From the NCBI GenBank assembly GCA_014529385.2, contig CM043958.1:80074025-80138024 (forward strand): DNA of 64,000 nt, written 5' to 3'. Made by a program: the position numbers and the translations under genes. The DNA is from Adiantum capillus-veneris (taxonomy: Eukaryota; Streptophyta; Polypodiopsida; Polypodiales; Pteridaceae). The notes under the pieces are model-generated. The model was given only the letters and a program-made list of their open reading frames with translations, ran no database searches and was not told where the DNA came from. This document shows, piece after piece, positions 21,052 through 31,224 of this stretch (its first letter is position 1; every line of letters starts with the position of its first letter).

Positions 21052-21869
21052 ATGACTGACTGCTTACCTCGAGGGATATGGACGGATATACTCTCTCGCC
21101 TTATGGTGGAAGAGCATTTCCAAACTGGAGTGGAAGTGCAAAGGCTTGTCACTACCACACACGACGGGGAGAGAAGAAAAGGTTGATGTCTACGGATCTC
21201 ATTGTACGAAACCCCCGAGTTTAGACCACTCAACACAAACCCTTGCCTGTTGGGAGTATCGAGTGGATACAATCTAAGTTGGGAACGGAGATTGTTGTTA
21301 CTAATCGAATATTGTACATAAATACTTATGAACTTACTCTAAGATTGACAAAAGAAACATGGATGGCCAGAAACATACTTCCTTTAGTAATGGCTACGGG
21401 ATTCTTTGACATTGTTATGTTTAATGTATGGGGACGACAATGCGAAAACAATGACCAACATTCCTATAGTCCAGTACCTTGGGAGTTATCCTTTGACTTA
21501 TTTGGGAAGTCACTTATCTACAATCCTCGCAATGTAAAAATTTTATACAATGCTTACAATAGACATGAGTGCCTTGCAGATTGTGCAAATATTCACAGCT
21601 CAGTAGGATGGGAAACACTGGATGTGTTTCCAAAGGAATTTGCTTTCTTCGATGACTACTTCGGATATAGGAAGGCGATTATTCACACCGAAATGGGGGT
21701 ACTTGTAACAAACAAATATCTTACTCAAGAATGGTATGACTCACATGCCAACAAAGAAATGTTCCAGCCAAAGATCATAAAGGATTATTGGAGTCAACTA
21801 TCATACATACTCAAGGAATGGGACAACTATACTCCATTAGTGGAAGAATGTCACAATGGATATTACTGA
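21052..21869 (+). pseudogene. Element X module 3, unknown protein
   Basis: It begins with ATG after a TG-rich tract ending in 'gtgtag' (21051). The first 44 codons (CLPRGIWTDILSRL) resemble the start of module 2 and end at a TGA at 21184. After a frameshift the frame resumes and is open from 21243 to 21869 (208 codons). It contains ILYINTYELTLRLTKE, FGKSLIYNPRNVKILYNAY and a C-terminal part with DDYFGYRKAIIHTEMG and KDYWSQLSYILKEW. It is followed at 22084 by a Gag start. No known family is recognised. It could be an accessory ORF of a gypsy element or a captured host gene. Confidence 0.5.
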
Positions 21870-22083
21870 GTGCATTATGTTAGAGCCACTAGGATTTATT
21901 AGAAACTTTTGAGACACCTTGTAGACTTTCTTTTGTGATATAGAAATTGGGTTAATTTATTTATTATTCTTTCTTCTATTTTCTTCTCATCTTATCTTTT
22001 AATGTCTATTTGATTTAAGAACTTTGAGCGGATATAATATTTTACTAAGTGGGACCTTGGATGATATGGTGCAATAAGTTACC
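21870..22083 (+). other. Non-coding spacer before the gag start
   Basis: AT-rich and without an open frame. It holds a long T-rich tract (21955-22010) that could be an intron end or a leader. I see no primer-binding site here, consistent with the modules lying between the LTR and gag rather than outside the element. Confidence 0.35.
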
Positions 22084-22317
22084 ATGCCTCCTAGAGAAAA
22101 TGTGGCTACTGCTAACGCAGATGCACCTATTGTTCCTCAACACACCATCATCGATAGAGATAACAATGCTATGCTTCTCAAGTCTCAACCTGGGAGTTTT
22201 AGCGAGAAAGGGAAAGATGTAGGCAAAGTTCTTGAAGATTGGATTGAGCGCATGGATGACTACTTTGATTTGGCTCATTCATCAGCGGTAAACAAAGCTA
22301 TCGCAATTTTCAGGGCC
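22084..22317 (+). pseudogene. Element X gypsy Gag, N-terminal fragment
   Basis: Starts MPPRENVATANAD and reaches the capsid-type stretch GKVLEDWIERMDDYFDLA, typical of plant Ty3/gypsy Gag (W-x-E-x-M-x-x-Y-F spacing). After about 78 codons, at IFRA, the sequence switches to the LTR-like repeat copy 2, so capsid, zinc knuckle and all of pol are missing. The frame runs on into the repeat but those residues are not Gag. Its ATG lies 214 bp after module 3 on the same strand, so the modules would be upstream ORFs of this element. Confidence 0.65.
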
Positions 22318-23813
22318 GTCCGTTGCATCTACTACCGCAAGACTATACATATCTATTATATGCAGTGGTATAAGCCCTTCATCACCATCTCCATAAACTC
22401 TTCTCTCTTGGGAAGAAGAAGAAGAAGACGAAGAAGGATACTCTCTCTCTACTTGCTTATTATCTTCTTTCTTGTTTCACGGTGTACACGCTCTCCGGAA
22501 GCTCTCGTGGTGGATACCTCTACGTAGCTCTCATCACCGCTCTCTTGTGGCAAAGCAAGAAGCCTTTCGACAGCCCCTGATTGATTCTAAATCATGGTGA
22601 GAAGCTCTAAACTCCATAGCCATCATCTCTCTCTCTCTCTATGTCGTTTTTCTGAGTAGTCACCCTCTCGGTGATTGTTTTTTCGCATACAAGTGCATGT
22701 ATTGATCAACCGAGTACATACAAAGTTTCCCTATGATTATTTCATCTTGTTTAACACGCTGATTTATGCACATGATACATTTATGATCACGTGCGTGCAT
22801 AAAAAGCGCTTTTTGTTTCACGTCATAGAGGCGGTAGGGACACCCTTTTGGTCATAAATCACAAACCGTTATGAATCACCATGAACCCTTTATACCAAAG
22901 ATAAAAAACATCATTTAGAACATTTTCTCTTTTTGGTGTCATGTGAAGAACAGGCATGAGCTAAGAGATATGGTCAAAAAATAGTTTGTTGTCCACGAGA
23001 CAAATAATTTTTTTGACTCTAGACTCCTTGAGAACCACTATATAGATTCACCGGATGGGCAAACCCACTTAACCAATTGAAAATCTTGATGAAAATTGAT
23101 GATAAATGAATTTAGGTCTCCGTTATCACTTAGGGAATGCGAGTTATTAATCACTCTATAATCGGTTTTACCTACACGCGTAGGGGTGCTACCAAGGGGG
23201 AGTACCATATGACGTCGTGAGTTGACCGAGTTGTTTTTATAAGTTTTATGGTTTTTTTTTGTGAGTCGATTTCAATTATTAGATGGCCATAAACTTATGT
23301 TGGACTATATGGTTAAACATCCCGAACCGCATAGGTAGATATGATTAAAGCAGCTTTCTTTTGGGGTTACCGTTTGTTGTGTGAATTCCAAATGGTTAAA
23401 GTGATGTGATAGAGTCATAGTTTATATTATGGATCTGAACTTGATGCACCGGTTTGAGGCCAGATACTTTCAATTGCATGTTTTGCATACTCCCAAAAAT
23501 GCCAAAAAAATTGTTTTTTACATGTGTAAAGTTATGGTTTATGGTTGACCTAAAGGTCGGAGCTGTTTTGCATCATGTTTATGATGTTGGAATGTTATCA
23601 TATGATGTATGTGAACTCATGGATTGATGTGGATGCCTCATATGCATAGTTATGTCTGCTTTCTACCTTGCTAGGTCAAAAACTAGCTCTATGTGCTAGA
23701 GAGATGAAGTGCATATGTGATGCATCAACTTTGCATGGTTGGATGTTGTCAAAATTGGACTTTTATATCATGATTAGTTGGACTCTTTTTATGCACGAAA
23801 GAATCACGTCTCT
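22315..23813 (+). repeat. 1.5-kb LTR-like dispersed repeat, copy 2
   Basis: A direct repeat of 616-2124. It starts abruptly inside the Gag of element X and ends abruptly at the Gag end of copia H, so both borders look like rearrangement joints rather than natural termini. It includes a GAA/GAC-rich tract (22411-22437). No coding content is evident. Confidence 0.6.
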
Positions 23814-23827
23814 TTATTCTTTATCTC

Positions 23828-24157
23828 TTAGGCATTCAACTTAGGACAATGTTTGATCAAGTGATCATTAGCTTTACAATAATGGCAACGCGTCTTCTTT
23901 TTGCCCTTATCAGCAAAATTTCCAAAAAAATCGTTGCCAGCAGAAGCATTAGGAACAGGTGATTTTCCACTCATCGAAGAACCATAAGAAGTGGTTGCAT
24001 TGCTGTTACCACCCTTTCTTTGAGAAGCAATAAAAGCCTGTTCAACTGCATGCTGTCTAGTCCTTTTTTTTTTGGAAAGTGACTCTTGCAATAACAATGT
24101 GTACAATGCATCAAACTTGACAACTTCAGGATTTCCTTGGGTCATAAGTCTCCACAT
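23828..24157 (-). pseudogene. Copia H Gag, C-terminal part with zinc knuckle
   Basis: It contains WRLMTQGNPEVVKFDALYTLLLQE, a Ser/Gly/Lys-rich linker, and the zinc knuckle CHYCKANDHLIKHC, where the usual GH is DH. It ends with a TAA at 23828. About 140 bp between this part and the capsid part (24158-24299) carry at least two stops. Confidence 0.8.
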
Positions 24158-24299
24158 ACTAGCAAAAATCTAGTAAGAGTCTGGCAAGGCATCAAGAACA
24201 GTCTACACAAGGGAACTATCTGAAATGACTTCACCTTTAGAAATAAGTTGCTCATTGATATCCTTGACACCAGCAAGGAAAGTGTCCATATCAGCTTCC

Positions 24300-24734
24300 T
24301 CATGTATAATCTTTTGACTCCATCTCTTTATGCAACAATGCAATTTTAGCCTCATTGCGGCTTGCATAAAGACCAACCAGAATATCCCAAGCCTGTTTTG
24401 CAGATTTCATTGAACGAATGTGAGGAGTAATGGTGTGTTTCACAGACAACGCAATCAACGCATGAGCTTGCGCATCCTTTACATTCCAACGAGCTTGTTC
24501 TGCCATAGGAAAAACAACTCTAACAGCAACAATCCTTGAAGCAAGACCTACAACATCGTCAACACTGCCTACATCCTCAAAACCAGGATGTATGTCAATG
24601 CCCTGCACAATATTCCATACGCCCTTTTCCACAAGAACATGTTGCATCATGTAAGCCCACATAGGGTAATTGTCCCTATCCAATCTGTCCTCAACAGCAA
24701 ACATCTTGAACACATCTGTGTTGTTGTCAGCCAT
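24300..24734 (-). pseudogene. Copia H Gag, capsid part
   Basis: The ATG at 24732-24734 starts MADNNTDVFKMFAVEDRLDRDNYP. The following YPMWAYMMQHVLVEKGVWNIV and the later AKQAWDILVGLYASRNEAKI are typical of plant copia Gag (DUF4219/UBN2 type: substrate-binding W, 'A-W-D-x-L'). It is upstream of, and in the same element as, the zinc-knuckle part at 23828-24157. Confidence 0.82.
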
Positions 24735-25059
24735 GGTAAATGCTCCTGACGTGAAAATTGTCTGAAAAGAGGAGAAACAAAGCGGGAACAACACGTGCTA
24801 TATAGCACAAACTGTAGAAGACTGTAAGGGACATATTATGCAAAAAACGACACTGACAGAAATTTTGCACAAAAAGACGAAATAGTCTGTGCAGTAATGC
24901 TTGTAGTGGCAACGGAGGCCGAAATGAGATTGAATCAAAAATATGAGCAGACTAAGCTCTTTGTCAACCTGCGAATGCCGCCAAAGCTCACTGAAATCGA
25001 AGAAAGTGAGCAGGCGTGTGCTGGAGCTGATGACGACTAAGGCCGCGAGGATGCAACCT

Positions 25060-25071
25060 GCTCTAATACCA
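25060..25071 (-). other. Copia H primer-binding site
   Basis: On the minus strand TGGTATTAGAGC, one mismatch from the iMet site used by copia A and B. It lies two bases from the LTR start. Confidence 0.75.
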
Positions 25072-25073
25072 AT

Positions 25074-25295
25074 TGTTGGAATTAGGGTTGCAAAAAAACA
25101 CACACAGCTTGGAGAAGACGAAGGAAGCTCAAGGCTTACAATTGAGAGTGTTTTACTTAGTGTGCAATGGAAAGATAGATAGCCCTAGAGTGATGGGTGT
25201 ATATACAATGCACGGGGAAAAAAACTACTAGGGAAAAAATGCCCCAGTGGTCCTAGTGTGTTCACACACATCACTACCACATGTATATGGTAACA
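25074..25295 (-). repeat. Copia H 5' LTR (222 bp)
   Basis: Bounded on the plus strand by TGTTGGAATT and GGTAACA, giving TGTT...AACA ends. A 'gtatatac' box at about 25200 could be its TATA element. The outer border is set only by the TG/CA rule because no partner LTR is present. Confidence 0.6.
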
Positions 25296-25676
25296 CTCAC
25301 TAGCCTGAAAATGAACTTGAAAGCTAACTTGACCCCTTTTAAGCCATTACCACATGATGATGAGAGCATCTACCATGTTTCATCTCATTTACTCAAATCC
25401 AAAAACTTTAGAGCCTAAAAGAAGTTCTAATGGTCACAAGTTGCCTAAATGACATCCAAATTAAAATCCAGGCATATATCCATGATGTACGTACTATGAG
25501 TTATGCACATATGAGAAATCGCTCAGTTCTGACAACCTAGACATCATACACGTATGATGTCTCACAACATAAATCTGCACCCAAAATGCAATTTTGACCA
25601 CATGCATAGCACCCTTAGGCCCTAACTAGCTTGCGTTTCAAATTTGAACTCATTTGGATAGCTAGAAATTGAGAAA
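25296..25676. other. Intergenic flank
   Basis: AT-rich and without convincing coding content. It lies between the copia H LTR and the plant transposon-like ORF, and could be that element's leader. Confidence 0.4.
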
Positions 25677-26576
25677 TTGCTAGATTTTGTCAACAACGCT
25701 AAATTTTGCACTTGGAGTGCTCGCAAGATCAATGGAAGCCAGCAAATCACTAGCACAAAAAAGAAGAGGCTGTCATTGAAAGACATCATTGCGGTCGCAG
25801 AACCTTACACTATCCCCGACAAAACACTAAAACCAACAAAAGCTTGGATAGATGAAGGCACATTGAAAGCTGAAGGAATCGGACTTTACCAAGGTACATT
25901 CAGAGATGCGCAAGGCAATACAGTAGATGTGCCCATGATCCCCAGAGAGCTCAGTGATTATGCCAGCAAAGAAGGCATCCTCAACCACCTAGAGAGGGCC
26001 GATCTACATAATTTCTTTGCAGCAAAACAAGCAAGTGTGGATACAGAGAGCGTCCACGAACTATCAAGCTCTATTCAGAAAGATGGCAAAGTGGTGATTA
26101 CTGCTTTGGATGACCCGAAGATTGAGGTGGTGATTACCCCTCAAATCATTGCAGATGCTCTGGGACTCCACAATAAGGGAAGCTCTGTCAAAGAAAGAAG
26201 TGATGATGTGAAGGTCCACACTCACAAGAAGACAAATCCCACCTTCAAAGACCTAGAAGACCCGAGGGCTACAAAAATCTACAAGCTATACAACCAATAT
26301 TTTTATGTTTGCAACAAAAAACCGCAAAAATACACCACACCACCCCGTGTAGTAGCCACCATGATCACATGGGCACTAAGGAGCAGTGTGCCCAAAGATG
26401 TAAACTTTTCCCAGTATCTGCATGAACAAGTGGTTGGAATGGGATTAGATAAGCCAAAGTACATTGGTGGGGTAGAAGTTCTCACAAGGATTGCCTATGA
26501 AGCAATTGGATCAAGAGGACTATGTCCGGAACAATCCACACAGAATGAGTGGTTGAGAGTGAAAGATAAAAGATGA
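25677..26576 (+). CDS. Putative plant transposon protein (Ogre/Tat-associated type)
   Basis: A 299-codon frame. The middle part VVITPQIIADALGLHNKG and the later TTPPRVVATMITWALRSSV and LTRIAYEAIG fit the pattern of the 'putative plant transposon protein' domain (Pfam PF20167 by recollection). That domain occurs in extra ORFs of large Tat/Ogre-type gypsy elements and free-standing copies. The role of the family is unknown. The N-terminus may belong to a longer frame, since residues before MLDFVNN are not constrained by a clear start context. The frame ends in a TGA where a lysine/glutamate-rich coiled-coil should follow in another frame. Confidence 0.55.
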   Translation: MLDFVNNAKFCTWSARKINGSQQITSTKKKRLSLKDIIAVAEPYTIPDKTLKPTKAWIDEGTLKAEGIGLYQGTFRDAQGNTVDVPMIPRELSDYASKEGILNHLERADLHNFFAAKQASVDTESVHELSSSIQKDGKVVITALDDPKIEVVITPQIIADALGLHNKGSSVKERSDDVKVHTHKKTNPTFKDLEDPRATKIYKLYNQYFYVCNKKPQKYTTPPRVVATMITWALRSSVPKDVNFSQYLHEQVVGMGLDKPKYIGGVEVLTRIAYEAIGSRGLCPEQSTQNEWLRVKDKR

Positions 26577-26997
26577 GCTAGAGGCAGCCAAAGATGAGGT
26601 ACTAGAGCTAAAAGACAAATAAGAGCTCCAAGACGTGACAATCCAAAGGCTCAGAGAAACCCCAAGGGCTACATGAGCAAGTGCATGAGTAGACAGCGAG
26701 GCGATTCAAGCCTTGGAGGCCCAAGTTGCAGGACTTCATAGGGAATTACGGCTAGAACAACGTCGAAGATTGCACATGAAAGAATGTTCCCTAGCTGCTG
26801 AAGAGAGATTGATGGCCCGCCAATGAGATCTACAAAAAGAAAACGAATAGCTCCAATTACAGCTAGAGCATCTGCAAGAGTTGTTAGTTGATCAGCAGAG
26901 GAGGCCACAAGAAAGGATAGCCTTGCACAACAACAATTTTTGCAGCTCCAAGAAGAAAAAAAAGAGACGAGAACACGAGACAGAGCAAGGGCCTAAA
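26577..26997 (+). pseudogene. Coiled-coil tail of the transposon-like protein, broken
   Basis: In a shifted frame it encodes ELEAAKDEVLELKDK, then IQALEAQVAGLHRELRLEQ and LQLQLEHLQELLVDQQ, an obvious heptad coiled-coil. Several TAA/TAG/TGA codons interrupt it. Coiled-coil tails are common on this plant transposon protein, so it is probably the C-terminus of 25677-26576 after a frameshift and later decay. Confidence 0.5.
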
Positions 26998-27139
26998 AAT
27001 TTGGGCATCGACACACAAAGTGAGCCCATGGAGATCATTGAAAACGAAAACAAAAAATGACTACTGAAGATGATGGTTCAAGGGCATAGATTGGTGATTT
27101 TTAATTCTATACCAATAGGTCTAGAGAAGACAAACCTCA

Positions 27140-27360
27140 TCATGGTCCCTCAACTTGCGTTTTGAAACGCAAAACAAACAAGGTCGGTGAAGACAAAGCT
27201 GACAAATCAAGCTCACAGAGGGTCTCCAACTTGCACTTCCAAACGCAAAGCAAATAGGGTCCGTGAAGAGAAATCTCACCAAGGGTCAGCAACTTGCATT
27301 TCCAAACGCAACTCGATTACGTCCAGTGAAGACAAGATGTTTCAAATGCCAAGTACTAGA
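27140..27360. repeat. Imperfect tandem repeat of about 65-75 bp
   Basis: The words 'caacttgcatttccaaacgcaa' (approximate) and 'gtgaagacaaa' recur at about 27151, 27227 and 27289, with a detached related unit at about 27781-27860. Frames through it are too irregular to call a gene. Confidence 0.6.
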
Positions 27361-27700
27361 GTAGTCACAAAAAAATTGAGTACTGAAAGCGGAGTGTTGT
27401 AGCAATCTTTAGATGCAGCTAGTAACAAGGATGTTCTTCGTTGCAGGCTTTGGCTTCCTTGGTCACTTTCGTTTCCTCCACTTTGGCATTTTCATGCAAG
27501 CAAAAGTCCATGCACCCGCTAATCTGATTCCATTGCTCACCAATATACATCTCTCAACAACTCCTCATCAACACAGTTCATGCTTTAACAATCAGCTGTT
27601 GTGATAATTTTAAACACATGCGTGATTTGTGTCCTAGCATCCTCTAAGTGAACTGCAGCAAGAGTTTGTCCATCCATTTTGCATGCGGAGATTACGCATG

Positions 27701-27701
<1 letters not shown>

Positions 27702-27742
<41 letters not shown>

Positions 27743-27764
27743 TGAGTGAGTGAGTGAGAGAGAC
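27702..27764. repeat. (TG)n-(AGTG)n-(AG)n compound microsatellite
   Basis: About 19 TG units followed by GAGT-type units and a short GAGA run. Confidence 0.9.
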
Positions 27765-27860
27765 AGATGCATTACGGACCACAGTGTGAAGACAAAGCTC
27801 ACCAAGGGTATGCAATTTGCATTTCCAAATGCAAATCAAATACATCCAATGAAGACAATG

Positions 27861-28149
27861 GTGCCAACCCAGACAGGGTCTCATTTGCAAACCATGCCAT
27901 GCAAAAGCATTGCCTTGTATTGGAGACTAGCTTTGGTGATGCCAGATCTGCACACATATATGCAAGAGCTCCTCCCGCAGCGTACTTGATGAGCACTCGT
28001 GATCAATACCGGCCCTAATTTGAACTGGGGAGTAATAAAAAAAATTGAATTTGCCTTGGCCATGTTATTGCCCAGGCAGGCTGGTAGGTTGAGTAATCAA
28101 TCTAAGTAGGACTCGTTGGCTCGCCCAAAAGTGCTATTTAGTGTCGTAG
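27861..28149. other. Flank left of gypsy F2
   Basis: No convincing coding content. It ends at the F2 LTR border TGTAACATT (28150). Confidence 0.4.
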
Positions 28150-29328
28150 TGTAACATTTAATGGCCTAAAAACTTGTGTGTAGCGGAAATTAGCATGAAC
28201 ATAGTGGGCATTTCATTAGAATAGATTCCTAATGAGAATTACAAGAGTGCTTGGGTGGAGAGAGCAACAAAAAGCATAACACCTAGTTAGATAGCATGAA
28301 CAATACTTTCAAAAGAGAGAGAAATTAAGCTATTGACAACAGTTGAGGACCAGATTTGCATGGAGCCGGTCCCCCCTCCAAAAGGCTTTGTATTATAGTT
28401 TCTCCCATCAAGAGAGACATTGTACAATACAATTCTTTGTGTTCCTTCAAGACTAGCTAGTGCAATGAAGATGAAAGCTTCATGCACTAAGAAAACACTT
28501 AGCAAACACAACATCAATTATCCCCGGTCTCAGACCCAAGACCTCACACACCTTCGAAGATGGTGAGAGCTAGTAGGGTATGAGAGTAGATTGAGAGGAA
28601 GAAGGAGTATCTTACGAGAAAGATGTACATCTCCTCACATAATCACTCATATTAGCATAGCTTAGCTTAGTAATTAGCATGGTAGAGGAGATGAGCATGC
28701 ATTGAAGCTTGGCTCTTGGTTGGATTTGCATCCACATTCCAAGAGTGTGTCGATGTAGGCTTTTATCTCACAAGCTTGGAGGAGGTGATGAGCTCTCCAT
28801 TAAATCTTGGGAAGAGATAGTCTTTTTCTTGCTTCTCACATAGACTGTGTGAGAGAGAGTGTGTGTTAATGCCTTACAAAAATCAGCCCCCTCTCTCTCT
28901 TGGGCGAGCCCTCTTGCTATCCTCCCATTGGACCTCCCCAGGGCTAGCCAATGACTATTAAGCATCATAAGCGATAGCCTTCTGACATGTGTCCCCCTTT
29001 CCCCTTTTGTGAGAGCTTTAGGTAATTTAATAATTCAACTAAACTCTCATTGGACCCCTTTGCCTCGTGGCCAATAGGAATCAGGCAAGCCATTGGGCTG
29101 CTGAATGCTCATTGGACCCCTTGGGAGACTGTCCAATAGTCTTCTAGAGGACTTAATTCTCATTGGTTCTTTTATTAAGTGTTTTTTAAATTAATTAAAC
29201 TAGATTTACTCTAGCCTAATTCTCATTGGTCCACCTCCAAGGCCATCCAATAGGAATTGGGTACACCTTGTGGGCATCTGGCCTAGGGAGCTGACATGTG
29301 TCCCTCATTCCCTTTGTGTAAAGGGAGC

Positions 29329-29362
<34 letters not shown>

Positions 29363-29724
29363 CTTTCTCTCTCATCCCCTACATGCAAGGCTCGCCCCCT
29401 CCCAAGTATGGATTGCAAAGACTTTTTTTGTACACACACAAAGCATCCAATTCCCTTTAGGTTGACCTTTGGACACAACCTTTGAATTTTGGAACCTTAG
29501 CATTTTGGAAGTCTTAATGGGCTGAACCTTAGGGTCTTTTTAGCCCATTGTTGCACATGGCTCTTTTGTAGATGCCCCCCCCCCCCCTTTGGATCCCTAC
29601 TGTTGGCCGGTCTACTAGCTTAACCAATATTCTAGCTTTTTCTCCCTTGGCACTTCCCCATATTAAATGATCAGTTTAACATGAGAAAATCATTTAGGAG
29701 AATTAGATATTGATTATTATGAAA
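28150..29724 (-). repeat. F2 3' LTR
   Basis: About 1575 bp, matching the solo LTR 18608-20213 in reverse. The outer end is TGTAACATTTAATGG on the plus strand; the inner end has decayed from TTATGACA. It contains GT (about 29331-29360) and poly-C (about 29577-29587) tracts. Confidence 0.85.
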
Positions 29725-30078
29725 TTACCTTTCTCTTGAAATCATAGTCGTCCTCGACTATGGTGTAGAGAAGATAAAGCATATTCATGAGTCCTTTTCT
29801 TAGCGGGTAGAGGATCCCTATGTTACCCTACAACATCATTCCACAATGGATGACTAGTCCATTTGGCGCTTGAGAGCCTGAGGCTTCCGCAAGCATGTCT
29901 GCACATTAGTCCTATCAATCTTCCATAGTAGAGTGACAAGCTCTACTTGGTGTTTGGGAGACGTCGTCTCCGCAAACTTGATCTAAGCATGCATACTACT
30001 TCATTGTTGTGCACAATAAAGAAAAGAGAGTCTTATAAGACAAAAACATCGTTCATTTTTAACATTTTGTACATTTGC
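29725..30078 (-). other. F2 3' untranslated region and polypurine tract
   Basis: Minus-strand 'caagagaaaggtaa' directly precedes the LTR, as in F1. The rest is non-coding and parallels 15942-16299. Confidence 0.7.
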
Positions 30079-31038
30079 TTACTCTTGGGAAGCATTGTAA
30101 GCATTGGCAAGGTTTAGGTTATCGTTTAACTGTATGCCTTGCATCCATCTAGCATCTTCAAAAGGATAATTCTTAAACTTAATAAGATATCGTCGGATAG
30201 TCTTACCGCCTCTTAATACCTTGTCTTCATGTCGGAGAATGGACTCGGGCTGCAGCACCTCCTCTTGGTCCTCGATCTCCGATGGGTCTTCAGTAATTGG
30301 TTCTTGAGGTGGCTCTCCTTTGTAAGGCTTTAATAGGCTCACATGGAAAGCATTGTGTATGAGCCAATGATTGGGCAACTTGAGTTGACAGGCCATCTCA
30401 TTGATTGGCCTAAGAATCTGGAAGGGACCATAGTACCTTTTTGCTAGTTTAGCGTAGTACTTTTGGTGTCCCGTAGGATTCTTGCCCGTCGTGTGCCTTA
30501 ATCGAGCCTTGGGAAACTTTAATAGGACCCAATCATTTTCTTTAAAGGCTTGGGCTCTTCTGTGCTTGTCAGCAGCAACCTTTTGCCTTTGTTGTGAGAT
30601 AGAGATAGCATCCTTAATCTTTTGAAAAGATTCTTGTAGGTCTCGGCTATACTCATCTACAACGAAGATCTTCTCATGTACCTTAAGTAGCAAGGGACTT
30701 TTTGATCTTCCCTCAATTACCTCGAAAGGTGCTTTTCCCGTGGAAGTATGTACAGTGTTATTGGAAGCATACTCCACTAAGGGTAAGTACTTCTCCCATT
30801 GGGATCTTTGATCTACTTCCGTTACATAGGCTTTTAGTAGATCAAGAATTGTTAGGTTAGCTATTTCACTTTGGCCATCCGTTTGTGGATGATAGGCCAA
30901 AGAGAAGTTTAGCCTTGTCCCTAAATTCTCAAAGAGACCCTTCCAAAAATTACTGGTCATTCTAGGATCTCTATCCGACACTATGGACATTGGCAAGCCA
31001 TGGTACTTGAAAATTTGTGAAATGAAGAGGGTTTCCAT
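30079..31038 (-). pseudogene. F2 integrase catalytic core and chromodomain-like tail
   Basis: A 319-codon frame with SDRDPRMTSNFWKGL (second catalytic aspartate), YHPQTDGQSEIAN (glutamate region), and the GPY/F-type segment KRYYGPFQILRPIN. The C-terminal tail is RRYLIKFKNYPFEDARWMQ, which has the hydrophobic/aromatic spacing of a chromodomain. This half is intact, whereas F1 has stops in it. The first aspartate lies in the upstream broken part. The element's break at 31038-31225 leaves it without a functional start. Confidence 0.85.
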
Positions 31039-31224
31039 TTGATGGGTTTTGATAGTCTTTTTGACAGGTATAAAATGAGCTTGTTTACTGAACTTGTCTA
31101 CTTTCGTCCATATTTCCGTATTCCCATGGACTTAGGCAATCCAAAGATAAAATCCATGGATATGCTCTCCCATGGTGAATTAGGGATTCGCAAGGGTTGA
31201 AGCAATCCAAGTTGCTTCCCTCTA

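Larger units (their letters stand above)
23814..25295 (-). mobile_element. Ty1/copia element H, 5' end only
   Basis: The 5' end of a different copia element on the minus strand: a short LTR (25074-25295), a primer site one base off the iMet consensus (25060-25071), and gag down to its stop at 23828. Protease, integrase, RT and the 3' LTR are absent. The break against the 1.5-kb repeat lies just past the Gag stop. Confidence 0.8.

Noticed and set aside
27187-27402. Small repeat-containing protein gene
   Set aside because: The frame just follows an imperfect 65-75-bp tandem repeat; it has no start context and does not persist through all units.
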